Source of the DNA: Chrysopilus asiliformis
Lineage: Eukaryota > Arthropoda > Insecta > Diptera > Rhagionidae
Length of the DNA stretch: 64,000 nucleotides
Direction: 5' to 3'
NCBI GenBank assembly: GCA_964034945.1
Contig: OZ035961.1
Coordinates: 63,905,244-63,969,243, forward strand
Part shown: positions 10,263-20,646 of the stretch, one piece after another
How positions within the stretch are numbered: the stretch's first letter is position 1
Layout of the letters: every line of letters begins with the position of its first letter
Made by a program: the position numbers and the translations under genes
The notes under the pieces: generated by a model
Told to the model about the DNA's origin: nothing
The model's database searches: none
Seen by the model: the letters and a program-made list of their open reading frames with translations, nothing else

Positions 10263-10835
10263 TCTGTATGTGATTGTGTTTGTGCGTATGAAAGTATGTA
10301 ACAAAAATTGTAAGATCGACTTTTACCAGTAATCTTTAACCGATTTTAACGTTGTTTTTTTGCATTCGAAAATTATTAGTGTCCAATAAAACCCTATGGT
10401 TTTTTACAGGAAAATTCAAAAATCTAGCATATCCCAAGATCATTCAAAATGGAGAGCGACACCTGAGTACCTTTGCTTGTAGGTCACAAGGATATTCACA
10501 TGTTCAAAACTGAACTAAAATCCTGCCAGACATTGAAGGATCTTTAAAAAATTTAAGAAAATGAAGCCAAAAACCAACAAGATGCGAAAAAATATAGTTT
10601 AAATTTTAAAACTTGCAAAAGTAAATTAGCCATTCGTGCCAGACTGGCAATTATAGCTTTTGTTATGTTTTAGATTGGGGTATATGAAAAAATCGATTTT
10701 ATGGCGATGAAATCGCAAAATATGCTATAGTGCGTCGTCAAGTTTTTTTAGTAATTGGCCCTTAAAGTTTTCAAGGATTTATCATTCAGAAATTTACAGA
10801 AATTTCTATTCATCATATAAGGGTGATTTTCAGCT
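10263..10835. other. Non-coding flank between LTR-A and piggyBac
   Basis: No gene is seen. A 33-bp antisense scrap of the GTCY repeat 5' end (GCAATTATAGCTTTTGTTAT) lies at about 10645-10675. The last 150 bp before TTAA resemble, in inverse, the repeat at about 37400-37490. The same repeat resumes right of piggyBac at 13678. Confidence 0.5.
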
Positions 10836-10839
10836 TAAC

Positions 10840-13673
10840 CCTCTAGTGCATAATGCCGCCTAAAGGCGGGTCATGCCTGAAACGCAGGCAAAACGTCACT
10901 GAATAGTTTTCACAGCCTCAGTGCATACGGAAAACTTAAGTCGGTTAATTTAGTGCATTATTCGCTTGGGTGCTACTATTCCATCTCCTTTCGTTTGGCA
11001 AATAAATTTATTTGAGTGGAGGAAACCGAGGTGAACTGTCGGAATAATTACATTTCTCAATTCATTGTTTTTCGTTTATTTTTTTGAGGCATTTGCAATA
11101 GGAATATTTATTTAAAAAAATTAGTGGTGAGTAGCTTCAAGCTTGGAGTATAAGAATTCATGGAAAAAAAATGAATAATTGTTTTTGATGGGGGGCGTAT
11201 CCAGTAGTGTTATGCAGTAACTCCAAAAAACTTTAATATTGGTTCAGTTTGTTTGGAATTTATTTTTACCTTTATTGTTTATACCAATTACTAGGATCAT
11301 GTACCGTTGGGATTCAAAAAGGAAGTATGATATTGAAAAAATGTCAGAGGAACAAATCGCTAGTTTCATGGAGTTTTGTGAAGACTTCAGTGAAAGCGGG
11401 GAAGAATGTGATGCAGATTTTGATAGCGATGATAGCGTAAAAGATCCCGATTATGTAGTTGATGATCATGATGATTTTTTTTCAAATGCGTTGACAAGTA
11501 GTATTCTCGTGTCAGATCTAGAACTTTGTACAGCAGATGGTGAAGGTGAAATATAAGGTACTACTAATGTCGAAACATCTCCTGTCGAAACATCTCCTGA
11601 CGAAACAGGACCTGCACAAGCAAATTCTGAACAGAATTTTTGTGAACCGAAACCCGTTACCACCCGTCCACATAAACGAGTTCGGTCTGAGGCGACCGAG
11701 GAATTTCAAGGAGATCAGCCTAGAGAATATTCTACTGGTCGTTTCTCAGGTGATGTTACCGTAATTGGCAATAAATCTACGGAAATAAAAAATATTCTGT
11801 GGAAAAAAAAACACATGGAAATAGATGTAGCAGAGCTAGCATTTAGACCACCAGATATGTCAAAGTTTGCATCATTGATCACACCATATGATTGCTTTAC
11901 ATATTTTGTGGATGACGATTTATTGGAAATGATTGCAAATGAAAGTAATTTATATGCTTATCAAAAGAATATAGCAACAACATTCTCCTGTACATCAAAT
12001 GAAATCAGGAAGTACATTGGAATTTTGATATTCATGTCTGTGTTCCGGTATCCTAATGTTCGTTCATGTTGGGGCCAATATAGTTTTGAATCAATTCGTA
12101 CTGCCATGACTGTCAATCGTTTCGAGGAAATCCGCAGAAATATTCATTTTGCTGATAATTCTAGACGACCGTCTAGAGGAGAACCGAACTACGATGTGTT
12201 ATATAATATTCGATCAGTAACTCAATACATGAATGGTAGGTATTCCTCGGTGCCAATGGCTCAGCGTTTGAGCGTGGATGAACAAATGTGCGCAACAAAA
12301 ATGTCGAAAAGCAATATACGTCAATATATGCCCAAAAAACCACATAAATGGGGATTCAAAATATTCTCTATATGTGACACAAAAGGTTTTGCTTACAACT
12401 TCGAGGTTTACTGTGGTGCTGGTGATAACGTTGTTCACGAAGGAGTACCGGATTTGGGTGCTACTTCGAATGTCGTAGTCCGATTGTCACGAAATATACC
12501 AGATTTTGCAAACTATATTGTATACTTCGATAATTTTTATACTTCGCTTGGCCTGTTAATTTATTTGAAAAGCAGAGGAATTTATTCCCTCGGAACTTTT
12601 AAATCTACTCGAATACCAAACTGCAAGCTGTCTACTGAACAAGAGCTGGCAGATAAAAACAGACCTCGAGGATATGCAGAGGAATTTGTTGGCACTGTAT
12701 ATGGTATCGATATTTCAACTACTTTGTGGAAAGATAGCAAAGGAGTTCGATTAGCGTCCACATATGTAGGAGTGAAGCCTTTTCTACCAAACAAGGAACA
12801 ACAACCCCTTAAAGCTCGTCGCTGGACTCGTACCAAAAAATGTTATGAAGAAATTGATTGTCCAAATATAGTAAAAGAATATAATCAACACATGGGAGGT
12901 GTAGACTTGACGGACAGTTTGATCGGCCGTTACAAAATTCGTATGAAAACTACTAAGTGGCCATCTCGTCTTTTCTATCATATGCTTGACCAAGCCATGG
13001 TAAACGCATATGTCTTGTACCACCGGATAAATGAGAATAAAGATCATCTTCAACGTATTGAGTTACCCGAGTTTCGCACTAAAGTGGCTCAAACTCTAGT
13101 TCTGATCAATACTGCAAAGAAGAAGGTGGGTAGACCGACGAATGCGAGCAAAGAAGTTCACGAAGGAGAACCAAAGGCGGCAAAATTGCTATACCTGCCA
13201 CCACCTGATGTAAGATACGATAATATTGCTCATTGGTGTACATTCCGCGATAGAAGTTTCAAACGTCAATGTCGTAATAAGCCTTGCAAATCGGAAACGC
13301 AGTCATATTGTACGAAATGCAACATCCCTCTTTGTAACAGCAGTACAAAAAATTGCTTTATTCAGTTCCATACAAAATGAAATATTCTGTGGGATCTTCT
13401 TTATCAATTTTTCAATTTTTCAATTTCTTTTTCCTGTACTCTCCTAAAGAAATAAGATAATTATCAGTAACACTTTCTTTTTTCAATTTTTCTCCTTCTA
13501 AAAATTTCAGTACTTCGTGCATGACCCCGCCAAAAGGCGGACAAGCCATTTTAAAGTATACCGGCTTACTGTTATCTAGGATCAAAAAAAGGACTTCAGA
13601 TTCGTGTTTTGCTACCCCAATTTATTCTTAAAATTAATTTTATTTAAGAAAAAAAAACTTATGCACTAGAGGG
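10840..13673 (+). mobile_element. piggyBac element with complete ends
   Basis: 2834 bp, with 15-bp perfect terminal inverted repeats (CCCTCTAGTGCATAA) and TTAA on both sides (10836-10839 and 13674-13677), the hallmark of piggyBac insertion. Subterminal inverted stretches sit about 20 bp in on the left (GCCTAAAGGCGGGTCATGC) and about 110 bp in on the right (CATGACCCCGCCAAAAGGCG). It carries one transposase with a single in-frame stop. Confidence 0.95.
11299..13380 (+). pseudogene. piggyBac transposase interrupted by one in-frame TAA
   Basis: ATG 11299 (MYRWDSKRK) opens an acidic N-terminal region (ESGEECDADFDSDDS). TAA at 11554-11556 interrupts, but the same frame stays open to 13380. The downstream frame, 521 codons from ATG 11815, holds the DDE_Tnp_1_7 catalytic region: Asp near codon 155 (RLSVDEQMC), Asp near 239 (VYFDNFYTS) and Asp near 364 (MGGVDLTDS). 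It ends in a Cys-rich finger (CRNKPCKSE...CTKCNIPLC) that recognises the element ends. Translation from 11815 would keep the catalytic part but lose the acidic N-terminus. A spliced or read-through product cannot be ruled out. The total of about 690 codons is on the long side for this family. Confidence 0.9.
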
Positions 13674-13677
13674 TTAA

Positions 13678-14440
13678 TTTGAGCTCTACTATCATTTTAC
13701 AAATGCTATCAGAAATATTAAAAGGATTATGGAAATGTCATTTTTGCGACTTAATTGCTTTAGAACTTCTAAATGGCTCGATTTACCTAAAAAACTTGTA
13801 AGAAATTGTCATACATTTAATTTACTACAATATGTCCCTACATTTATTCTCGCAACATTCACTGTCAGGGTCAATTCTTGCAATCTAATTTTGACTCCTT
13901 CCAGTAATCCGATTAAATTGAAATTTTTCACACATATATAAGTATGATGACAATACAAATTCGTCCTTGTAAGGATAAGGGAAGGTCATGTGATTATCCT
14001 TTTCCCAAAATTTTCCGGGAAAAAAATCTCATCGGGGGGTTTTTGGGGTCGCTGAATTCGATTCTGACGTTAAGAAGCAGGAGAAGAAAAAAATTTGGTT
14101 CGGGAATCAAAAATTAAATTCTTCAGCATTTGAATCGTTCGCGAATCGAATTATATAAAATAAAATTCGCGAATGATTCTTTTCACAGAGAATTTTATTT
14201 TTTCGATTCGCCCGCGAATGAATTGAAACCGATTTTTAGTTGTTCGCGAGCGAATCGAAACCTCTTGAAAATTTACTTTTCGATTCGCGAGTGAAAAAGA
14301 ATCGAAAAGAATCATTCGTTTTGTTACTATCTCCGATTTCTTTTCACAAAGCTAGAATTAGAGCGCTCTCACAAACTTGTGCGAATTTGTTAATTTCACA
14401 GAGCGTTCCACATCCACAAACTTATGCGAATTTGTTAATT
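13678..14440. other. Non-coding repeat sequence between piggyBac and the LINE fragment
   Basis: Its left part continues the repeat interrupted by piggyBac, resembling 37300-37400 in inverse. 13963-14085 is a diverged single unit of the 120-bp satellite found at 34.4 and 39 kb (CCTTGTAAGGATA, TTTTTGGGGTCGCTGA). 14100-14330 is rich in GATTCGCGAA-like words in both orientations. No gene is seen. Confidence 0.6.
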
Positions 14441-14895
14441 TCACAGTTTCGAAATTCCTTGATCATGAGCAGGTTGGCACGGTCTACACTGATTTCTCCA
14501 AGGCCTTTGACAGAATTGACCACGGTCTATTAATTTTTAAATTTCGTGTACTCGGTTTTCCTGACAAACTTTTATTATGGATCTTGTGTTATTTATCTAG
14601 ACGGCTGCAATATGTGCAATTCCGAAATGTGTTATCTGACGTAATATCGGTCACATCCGGTGTTCCCCAGGGTAGCCATATTGGACCTCTGTTATTTATA
14701 TTATTTGTTAATGATGTAGTCTATGTCTTAATTTAATCTCTTATTTTAATGTATGCTGACGATTTTAAAATGTACAAAGCGATCTCTAATCTAAATGACA
14801 CTAACCAACTCCAATATGACTTAAATAATTTTTACTTTCTTCTACGGAGTATAATAAAGTATTGTATTCATGAAAAATTTTGACCACTTAATTTT
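14440..14895 (+). pseudogene. LINE reverse-transcriptase fragment, first copy
   Basis: The frame reads VYTDFSKAFDRIDH, then GVPQGSHIGPLLFILFVND, both typical of non-LTR reverse transcriptases of the Jockey/CR1 group. A stop near 14736 precedes the catalytic block MYADDFKMY at about 14750 in the same region. Fingers, endonuclease and the C-terminus are absent. It is a short dead fragment carried inside the tandem duplication. Confidence 0.8.
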
Positions 14896-14918
14896 GCCTA
14901 AAAAGTTACAAAATTCGT

Positions 14919-15356
14919 ATGAAAACTACTAAGTGGCCATCTCGTCTTTTCTATCATATGCTTGACCAAGCCATGGTAAACGCATATGTCTTGTACCACC
15001 GGATAAATGAGAATAAAGATCATCTTCAACGTATTGAGTTACCCGAGTTTTGCACTAAAGTGGCTCAAACTCTAGTTCTGATCAATACTGCAAAGAAGAA
15101 GGTGGGTAGACCGACGAATGCGAGCAAAGAAGTTCACGAAGGAGAACCAAAGGCGGCAAAATTGCTATACCTGCCACCACCTGATGTAAGATACGATAAT
15201 ATTGCTCATTGGTGTACATTCCGCGATAGAAGTTTCAAACGTCAATGTCGTAATAAGCCTTGCAAATCGGAAACGCAGTCATATTGTACGAAATGCAACA
15301 TCCCTCTTTGTAACAGCAGTACAAAAAATTGCTTTATTCAGTTCCATACAAAATGA
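14919..15356 (+). pseudogene. piggyBac transposase C-terminus, duplicated fragment
   Basis: These 145 codons are identical to the end of the transposase at 11299-13380 except Arg to Cys in the block LPEFCTKVAQ. The fragment includes the terminal Cys-rich finger but only sequence downstream of the catalytic Asp residues. It has no promoter or start of its own and is a by-product of the tandem duplication. Confidence 0.9.
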
Positions 15357-16407
15357 AATATTCTGTGGGATCTTCTTTATCAATTTTTCAATTTCTTTTT
15401 CCTGTACTCTCCTAAAGAAATAAGATAATTATCAGTAACACTTTCTTTTTTCAATTTTTCTCCTTCTAAAAATTTCAGTACTTCGTGCATGACCCCGCCA
15501 AAAGGCGGACAAGCCATTTTAAAGTATACCGGCTTACTGTTATCTAGGATCAAAAAAAGGACTTCAGATTCGTGTTTTGCTACCCCAATTTATTCTTAAA
15601 ATTAATTTTATTTAAGAAAAAAAAACTTATGCACTAGAGGGTTAATTTGAGCTCTACTATCATTTTACAAATGCTATCAGAAATATTAAAAGGATTATGG
15701 AAATGTCATTTTTGCGACTTAATTGCTTTAGAACTTCTAAATGGCTCGATTTACCTAAAAAACTTGTAAGAAATTGTCATACATTTAATTTACTACAATA
15801 TGTCCCTACATTTATTCTCGCAACATTCACTGTCAGGGTCAATTCTTGCAATCTAATTTTGACTCCTTCCAGTAATCCGATTAAATTGAAATTTTTCACA
15901 CATATATAAGTATGATGACAATACAAATTCGTCCTTGTAAGGATAAGGGAAGGTCATGTGATTATCCTTTTCCCAAAATTTTCCGGGAAAAAAATCTCAT
16001 CGGGGGGTTTTTGGGGTCGCTGAATTCGATTCTGACGTTAAGAAGCAGGATAAGAAAAAAATTTGGTTCGGGAATCAAAAATTAAATTCTTCAGCATTTG
16101 AATCGTTCGCGAATCGAATTATATAAAATAAAATTCGCGAATGATTCTTTTCACAGAGAATTTTATTTTTTCGATTCGCCCGCGAATGAATTGAAACCGA
16201 TTTTTAGTTGTTCGCGAGCGAATCGAAACCTCTTGAAAATTTACTTTTCGATTCGCGAGTGAAAAAGAATCGAAAAGAATCATTCGTTTTGTTACTATCT
16301 CCGATTTCTTTTCACAAAGCTAGAATTAGAGCGCTCTCACAAACTTGTGCGAATTTGTTAATTTCACAGAGCGTTCCACATCCACAAACTTATGCGAATT
16401 TGTTAAT

Positions 16408-16778
16408 TTCACAGTTCCGAAATTCCTTGATCATGAGCAGGTTGGCACGGTCTACACTGATTTCTCCAAGGCCTTTGACAGAATTGACCACGGTCTATTA
16501 ATTTTTAAATTTCGTGTACTCGGTTTTCCTGACAAACTTTTATTATGGATCTTGTGTTATTTATCTAGACGGCTGCAATATGTGCAATTCCGAAATGTGT
16601 TATCTGACGTAATATCGGTCACATCCGGTGTTCCCCAGGGTAGCCATATTGGACCTCTGTTATTTATATTATTTGTTAATGATGTAGTCTATGTCTTAAT
16701 TTAATCTCTTATTTTAATGTATGCTGACGATTTTAAAATGTACAAAGCGATCTCTAATCTAAATGACACTAACCAACT
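16408..16778 (+). pseudogene. LINE reverse-transcriptase fragment, second copy
   Basis: A duplicate of the fragment at 14440-14895, with the same GVPQGSHIGP and MYADDFKMY blocks. It is cut at 16778 after ATGACACTAACCAACT by PLE-A1. The remainder of the same LINE sequence follows PLE-A2 (20647-20732) and PLE-A3 (22790 onward). Confidence 0.8.
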
Positions 16779-18639
16779 GTCGTCAGGCTTCTTCAGGAGG
16801 ACTTTTATTCTGCCAATACACTTTGTTGTTACAATTGATTTTGCCAAAAATAAAATTTTTTTATACTTACAATTAATAAGAAAAAACGAAAAAAAGTACA
16901 AAATGTACACATGTATCACTTTTTCACCAATAAATAAATAAAACAATGAACTGTGAAACATGGAAATTAAATAAATAAATAAATTAAAGTTTATATCGTC
17001 GATATTGTTAAAATATTGTGTCCAGAATCAGGACATCCGCCTTTGTCAATGTTAAAAAACTTTTTGTGTCAAATTTAAACATTATTGCTCAATTCCTCTT
17101 TAGGAGAGCACAGTAAGTTTCATTTATGTTGTCAGTGTCCGCTCTTTTATTGACTGTATCGTTAGATTGGTAAATGTGTAGAGCTTCTAGCGTCATACGT
17201 TTGTGGTAATTATTCTCTTTGCATAAAATTTTTACGGAAGCATAATCAGGAGCATGGTTCAAAGATAAACAATGTTCTGCTAAAGCCGTCTTGTTCATAT
17301 TTTTAGACTTTATGTCGGATTTATGACCAGAAAGTCGACTTTTTAGAAACTGCCCTGTCGTTCCGATGTAGTTAGCATTACAAGCATTACTACTATTTCC
17401 TGCACATGAAATTTTATAAACAATGTTTGATTCGCAATCTTTCGGAGTTCTGTCTTTTAGTTTAGTGTAACAATTATTAACGGTTTTTAACGGCCTATAT
17501 GCCAGTGTTATGTTACTATTGTAATTTTTAAAAACCTTACCAATGTTTTCCGAAAGATTGGGAATATAGTTGACGCTTTTATATATTTTTGGCTCTAAGT
17601 TATTTGGAGACATATCAACATTACTAGAATTTAACTTACGTTTTATTTTTTCTTTGACTATGTTAATATGTCTTTTTATAAATTGTGTTGGATATCCATT
17701 GTTTTTTAGATTCTCAATAATTGATTTAATGTTTTTCCCGTGAAATTTCTCATTGCTTATGGTCAAGACTTTATGAATAAAATTTTCGACTGTGTTAATT
17801 TTTTGATGTTTGGGATGATGCGAGTGGAAATTAATTAAACGACCTGATGCTGTTGGTTTTTGGTACCAATCAAATATTAATTTTTTCTCACATCGTATCA
17901 CCTTAACATCCAAGAAAGGTAGCGTGCTTTCAACCTCTTCCTCCACCGTAAATTGTAGTTTTGTATGGAACCGATTGAGAGCATTATGTAAAACGGAGAC
18001 ATTTTGTTTTGGTAAAATGGCAAACATATCGTCAACATATTTTAAAAAAATTTTAGGTTTTTCATAAAGTCCATCAATTGTGTCATTTAACAATTCTTCC
18101 ATCGTCAGGTCAGCTAAAATGGGTGAAAGGGGGCTCCCCATAGGTAGTCCAAAAATTTGTCTATATAATTCATTGTCAAAAGTAAAATAATTGCAATCTG
18201 TTATACAGAATTTTAATGCGTCAATGAATTTGTTTTTAGGAATACGCGTATATTGTGAAATTTCATCCCATCTTTTATCAACAATTCTTAAGCATAAAAT
18301 CAAGGGTATATTTGTAAACAAAGATTTTACATCGAAAGACACCATGATTTCACTGGGATCAATTTTTAATTTCGAAACTAAATTCTTAAATTCTATTGAG
18401 TTTTTTATGTTGTATTTTGAATTTGAAGTTAAGTTTTTTAAAATGTTTGCTAAAAATTTAGATAATTTATATGATGGTGAATTGATATATGACACAATTG
18501 GCCTAACCGGACAATCTTCTTTGTGTATTTTTGGCAAAGCATACAACTTTGGTGATGTTGCCGTGTAAGTTGTCATTTTCTTTTTATCAATTTCATGAAT
18601 ATAGTTATTACTTAAGAAATTTTTCATTATTTCATTGTT
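16779..18639 (-). mobile_element. PLE-A1, Penelope-like element, inverted copy
   Basis: Minus-strand Penelope-like element joined head to head with PLE-A2 through a 15-bp spacer (18640-18654). Its 3' end is cut inside the hammerhead motif, so only the 5' half of that motif remains (about 16779-16800). The A1/A2 pair is flanked by a 16-bp direct repeat, ATGACACTAACCAACT (16763-16778 and 20647-20662), which looks like the target duplication of a single insertion. Confidence 0.88.
17089..18627 (-). CDS. Penelope-like RT and GIY-YIG protein (A1), N-terminally short
   Basis: 512 codons. RT blocks in order: LYALPKIHK near residue 30, SFDVKSLFTNIP near 100, LPMGSPLSPILAD near 165, the active site KYVDDMFAI near 197, and LPFLDVKV near 240. 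A GIY-YIG endonuclease follows (VYKISC near 405, NYIGTTGQ near 420), the domain pair that defines canonical Penelope elements. RT copies the RNA and GIY-YIG nicks the target. Full family proteins are usually longer, and the N-terminal part before LPKIHK is missing, with stops directly upstream. It differs from A2 and A3 by one residue (Ile instead of Thr in KSIIENLK). Confidence 0.9.
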   Translation of the reverse strand: MKNFLSNNYIHEIDKKKMTTYTATSPKLYALPKIHKEDCPVRPIVSYINSPSYKLSKFLANILKNLTSNSKYNIKNSIEFKNLVSKLKIDPSEIMVSFDVKSLFTNIPLILCLRIVDKRWDEISQYTRIPKNKFIDALKFCITDCNYFTFDNELYRQIFGLPMGSPLSPILADLTMEELLNDTIDGLYEKPKIFLKYVDDMFAILPKQNVSVLHNALNRFHTKLQFTVEEEVESTLPFLDVKVIRCEKKLIFDWYQKPTASGRLINFHSHHPKHQKINTVENFIHKVLTISNEKFHGKNIKSIIENLKNNGYPTQFIKRHINIVKEKIKRKLNSSNVDMSPNNLEPKIYKSVNYIPNLSENIGKVFKNYNSNITLAYRPLKTVNNCYTKLKDRTPKDCESNIVYKISCAGNSSNACNANYIGTTGQFLKSRLSGHKSDIKSKNMNKTALAEHCLSLNHAPDYASVKILCKENNYHKRMTLEALHIYQSNDTVNKRADTDNINETYCALLKRN

Positions 18640-18666
18640 TTTGTTTTGTAGGCTAACAATGAAATA

Positions 18667-20205
18667 ATGAAAAATTTCTTAAGTAATAACTATATTCATG
18701 AAATTGATAAAAAGAAAATGACAACTTACACGGCAACATCACCAAAGTTGTATGCTTTGCCAAAAATACACAAAGAAGATTGTCCGGTTAGGCCAATTGT
18801 GTCATATATCAATTCACCATCATATAAATTATCTAAATTTTTAGCAAACATTTTAAAAAACTTAACTTCAAATTCAAAATACAACATAAAAAACTCAATA
18901 GAATTTAAGAATTTAGTTTCGAAATTAAAAATTGATCCCAGTGAAATCATGGTGTCTTTCGATGTAAAATCTTTGTTTACAAATATACCCTTGATTTTAT
19001 GCTTAAGAATTGTTGATAAAAGATGGGATGAAATTTCACAATATACGCGTATTCCTAAAAACAAATTCATTGACGCATTAAAATTCTGTATAACAGATTG
19101 CAATTATTTTACTTTTGACAATGAATTATATAGACAAATTTTTGGACTACCTATGGGGAGCCCCCTTTCACCCATTTTAGCTGACCTGACGATGGAAGAA
19201 TTGTTAAATGACACAATTGATGGACTTTATGAAAAACCTAAAATTTTTTTAAAATATGTTGACGATATGTTTGCCATTTTACCAAAACAAAATGTCTCCG
19301 TTTTACATAATGCTCTCAATCGGTTCCATACAAAACTACAATTTACGGTGGAGGAAGAGGTTGAAAGCACGCTACCTTTCTTGGATGTTAAGGTGATACG
19401 ATGTGAGAAAAAATTAATATTTGATTGGTACCAAAAACCAACAGCATCAGGTCGTTTAATTAATTTCCACTCGCATCATCCAAAACATCAAAAAATTAAC
19501 ACAGTCGAAAATTTTATTCATAAAGTCTTGACCATAAGCAATGAGAAATTTCACGGGAAAAACATTAAATCAATTACTGAGAATCTAAAAAACAATGGAT
19601 ATCCAACACAATTTATAAAAAGACATATTAACATAGTCAAAGAAAAAATAAAACGTAAGTTAAATTCTAGTAATGTTGATATGTCTCCAAATAACTTAGA
19701 GCCAAAAATATATAAAAGCGTCAACTATATTCCCAATCTTTCGGAAAACATTGGTAAGGTTTTTAAAAATTACAATAGTAACATAACACTGGCATATAGG
19801 CCGTTAAAAACCGTTAATAATTGTTACACTAAACTAAAAGACAGAACTCCGAAAGATTGCGAATCAAACATTGTTTATAAAATTTCATGTGCAGGAAATA
19901 GTAGTAATGCTTGTAATGCTAACTACATCGGAACGACAGGGCAGTTTCTAAAAAGTCGACTTTCTGGTCATAAATCCGACATAAAGTCTAAAAATATGAA
20001 CAAGACGGCTTTAGCAGAACATTGTTTATCTTTGAACCATGCTCCTGATTATGCTTCCGTAAAAATTTTATGCAAAGAGAATAATTACCACAAACGTATG
20101 ACGCTAGAAGCTCTACACATTTACCAATCTAACGATACAGTCAATAAAAGAGCGGACACTGACAACATAAATGAAACTTACTGTGCTCTCCTAAAGAGGA
20201 ATTGA
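18667..20205 (+). CDS. Penelope-like RT and GIY-YIG protein (A2)
   Basis: 512 codons, the same as A3 and one residue from A1. RT active site YVDD is near residue 197. The GIY-YIG block (YIGTTGQFLKSRLSGH) is near 420, followed by a conserved His/Leu segment (ALAEHCLSLNH). The ORF begins only 12 bases after the inverted junction. Two stops lie immediately upstream in frame, so the family's usual N-terminal extension is gone. Whether this short protein works is unknown. Confidence 0.9.
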   Translation: MKNFLSNNYIHEIDKKKMTTYTATSPKLYALPKIHKEDCPVRPIVSYINSPSYKLSKFLANILKNLTSNSKYNIKNSIEFKNLVSKLKIDPSEIMVSFDVKSLFTNIPLILCLRIVDKRWDEISQYTRIPKNKFIDALKFCITDCNYFTFDNELYRQIFGLPMGSPLSPILADLTMEELLNDTIDGLYEKPKIFLKYVDDMFAILPKQNVSVLHNALNRFHTKLQFTVEEEVESTLPFLDVKVIRCEKKLIFDWYQKPTASGRLINFHSHHPKHQKINTVENFIHKVLTISNEKFHGKNIKSITENLKNNGYPTQFIKRHINIVKEKIKRKLNSSNVDMSPNNLEPKIYKSVNYIPNLSENIGKVFKNYNSNITLAYRPLKTVNNCYTKLKDRTPKDCESNIVYKISCAGNSSNACNANYIGTTGQFLKSRLSGHKSDIKSKNMNKTALAEHCLSLNHAPDYASVKILCKENNYHKRMTLEALHIYQSNDTVNKRADTDNINETYCALLKRN

Positions 20206-20493
20206 GCAATAATGTTTAAATTTGACACAAAAAGTTTTTTAACATTGACAAAGGCGGATGTCCTGATTCTGGACACAATATTTTAACAATATCGACGATA
20301 TAAACTTTAATTTATTTATTTATTTAATTTCCATGTTTCACAGTTCATTGTTTTATTTATTTATTGGTGAAAAAGTGATACATGTGTACATTTTGTACTT
20401 TTTTTCGTTTTTTCTTATTAATTGTAAGTATAAAAAAATTTTATTTTTGGCAAAATCAATTGTAACAACAAAGTGTATTGGCAGAATAAAAGT

Positions 20494-20534
20494 CCTCCTG
20501 AAGAAGCCTGACGACAGTAGGCGAAACGTTGAGG
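20494..20534 (+). ncRNA. Candidate hammerhead ribozyme in PLE-A2
   Basis: The parts line up as a type I hammerhead. Stem I is CCTC/GAGG (20494-20497 with 20531-20534). The core is CTGAAGA (20498-20504), then one extra A. Stem II is GCCT/AGGC (20506-20509 with 20519-20522), then GAAA (20523-20526). A minimal stem III is AC/GT, and cleavage would follow T20530. Penelope-like elements are known to carry minimal hammerheads of this kind. The extra A before stem II is unusual, and activity is untested. Confidence 0.65.
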
Positions 20535-20646
20535 CATTCAATAAAAATGTTCTAAAAAGGATTAATTAGTTTAATTCGATGACCGAGTAACCCAAGGAAA
20601 CAAGTACATTTCATAAATTGATCAACGGTCGAGCTTTAAAGAATGG

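Larger units (their letters stand above)
12929..14904 (+). repeat. Tandem duplication, first unit (1976 bp)
   Basis: The sequence from the codons before RMKTTKWPSR in the piggyBac transposase to CCTAAAAA at 14904 is repeated directly from 14905. The unit spans the last 145 codons and right end of piggyBac, the flanking repeat and a LINE fragment. The copies differ by an 8-bp indel near 13413 and a handful of substitutions (for example at 13072 and 14081), so the duplication is recent. Confidence 0.93.
14905..16778 (+). repeat. Tandem duplication, second unit, split by PLE-A
   Basis: It repeats 12929-14904. The piggyBac 3' part occupies 14905-15644, ending GGG then TTAA, with no left end, so this half-element cannot transpose by itself. 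The unit is interrupted at 16778 by the PLE-A array and finishes at about 22790-22904, where CCTAAAAA is again reached. Confidence 0.92.
18655..20646 (+). mobile_element. PLE-A2, Penelope-like element
   Basis: Plus-strand partner of PLE-A1. It contains the ORF, a 3' region with TTTATTTATT runs, the hammerhead motif at 20494-20534 and about 110 bp beyond it, ending before the repeated target ATGACACTAACCAACT at 20647. It is nearly identical to PLE-A3. Confidence 0.9.

Noticed and set aside
18191..18568. 125-codon antisense ORFs opposite the PLE-A reverse transcriptases
   Set aside because: They are shadows of the conserved RT frame and occur wherever that ORF occurs.
17089..20205. Assembly or foldback-read artefact as explanation of the PLE-A1/A2 inversion
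   Set aside because: The copies differ by a coding substitution, have different 3' ends, and are bounded by a shared 16-bp target duplication, so a real insertion is more likely, though read support was not seen.
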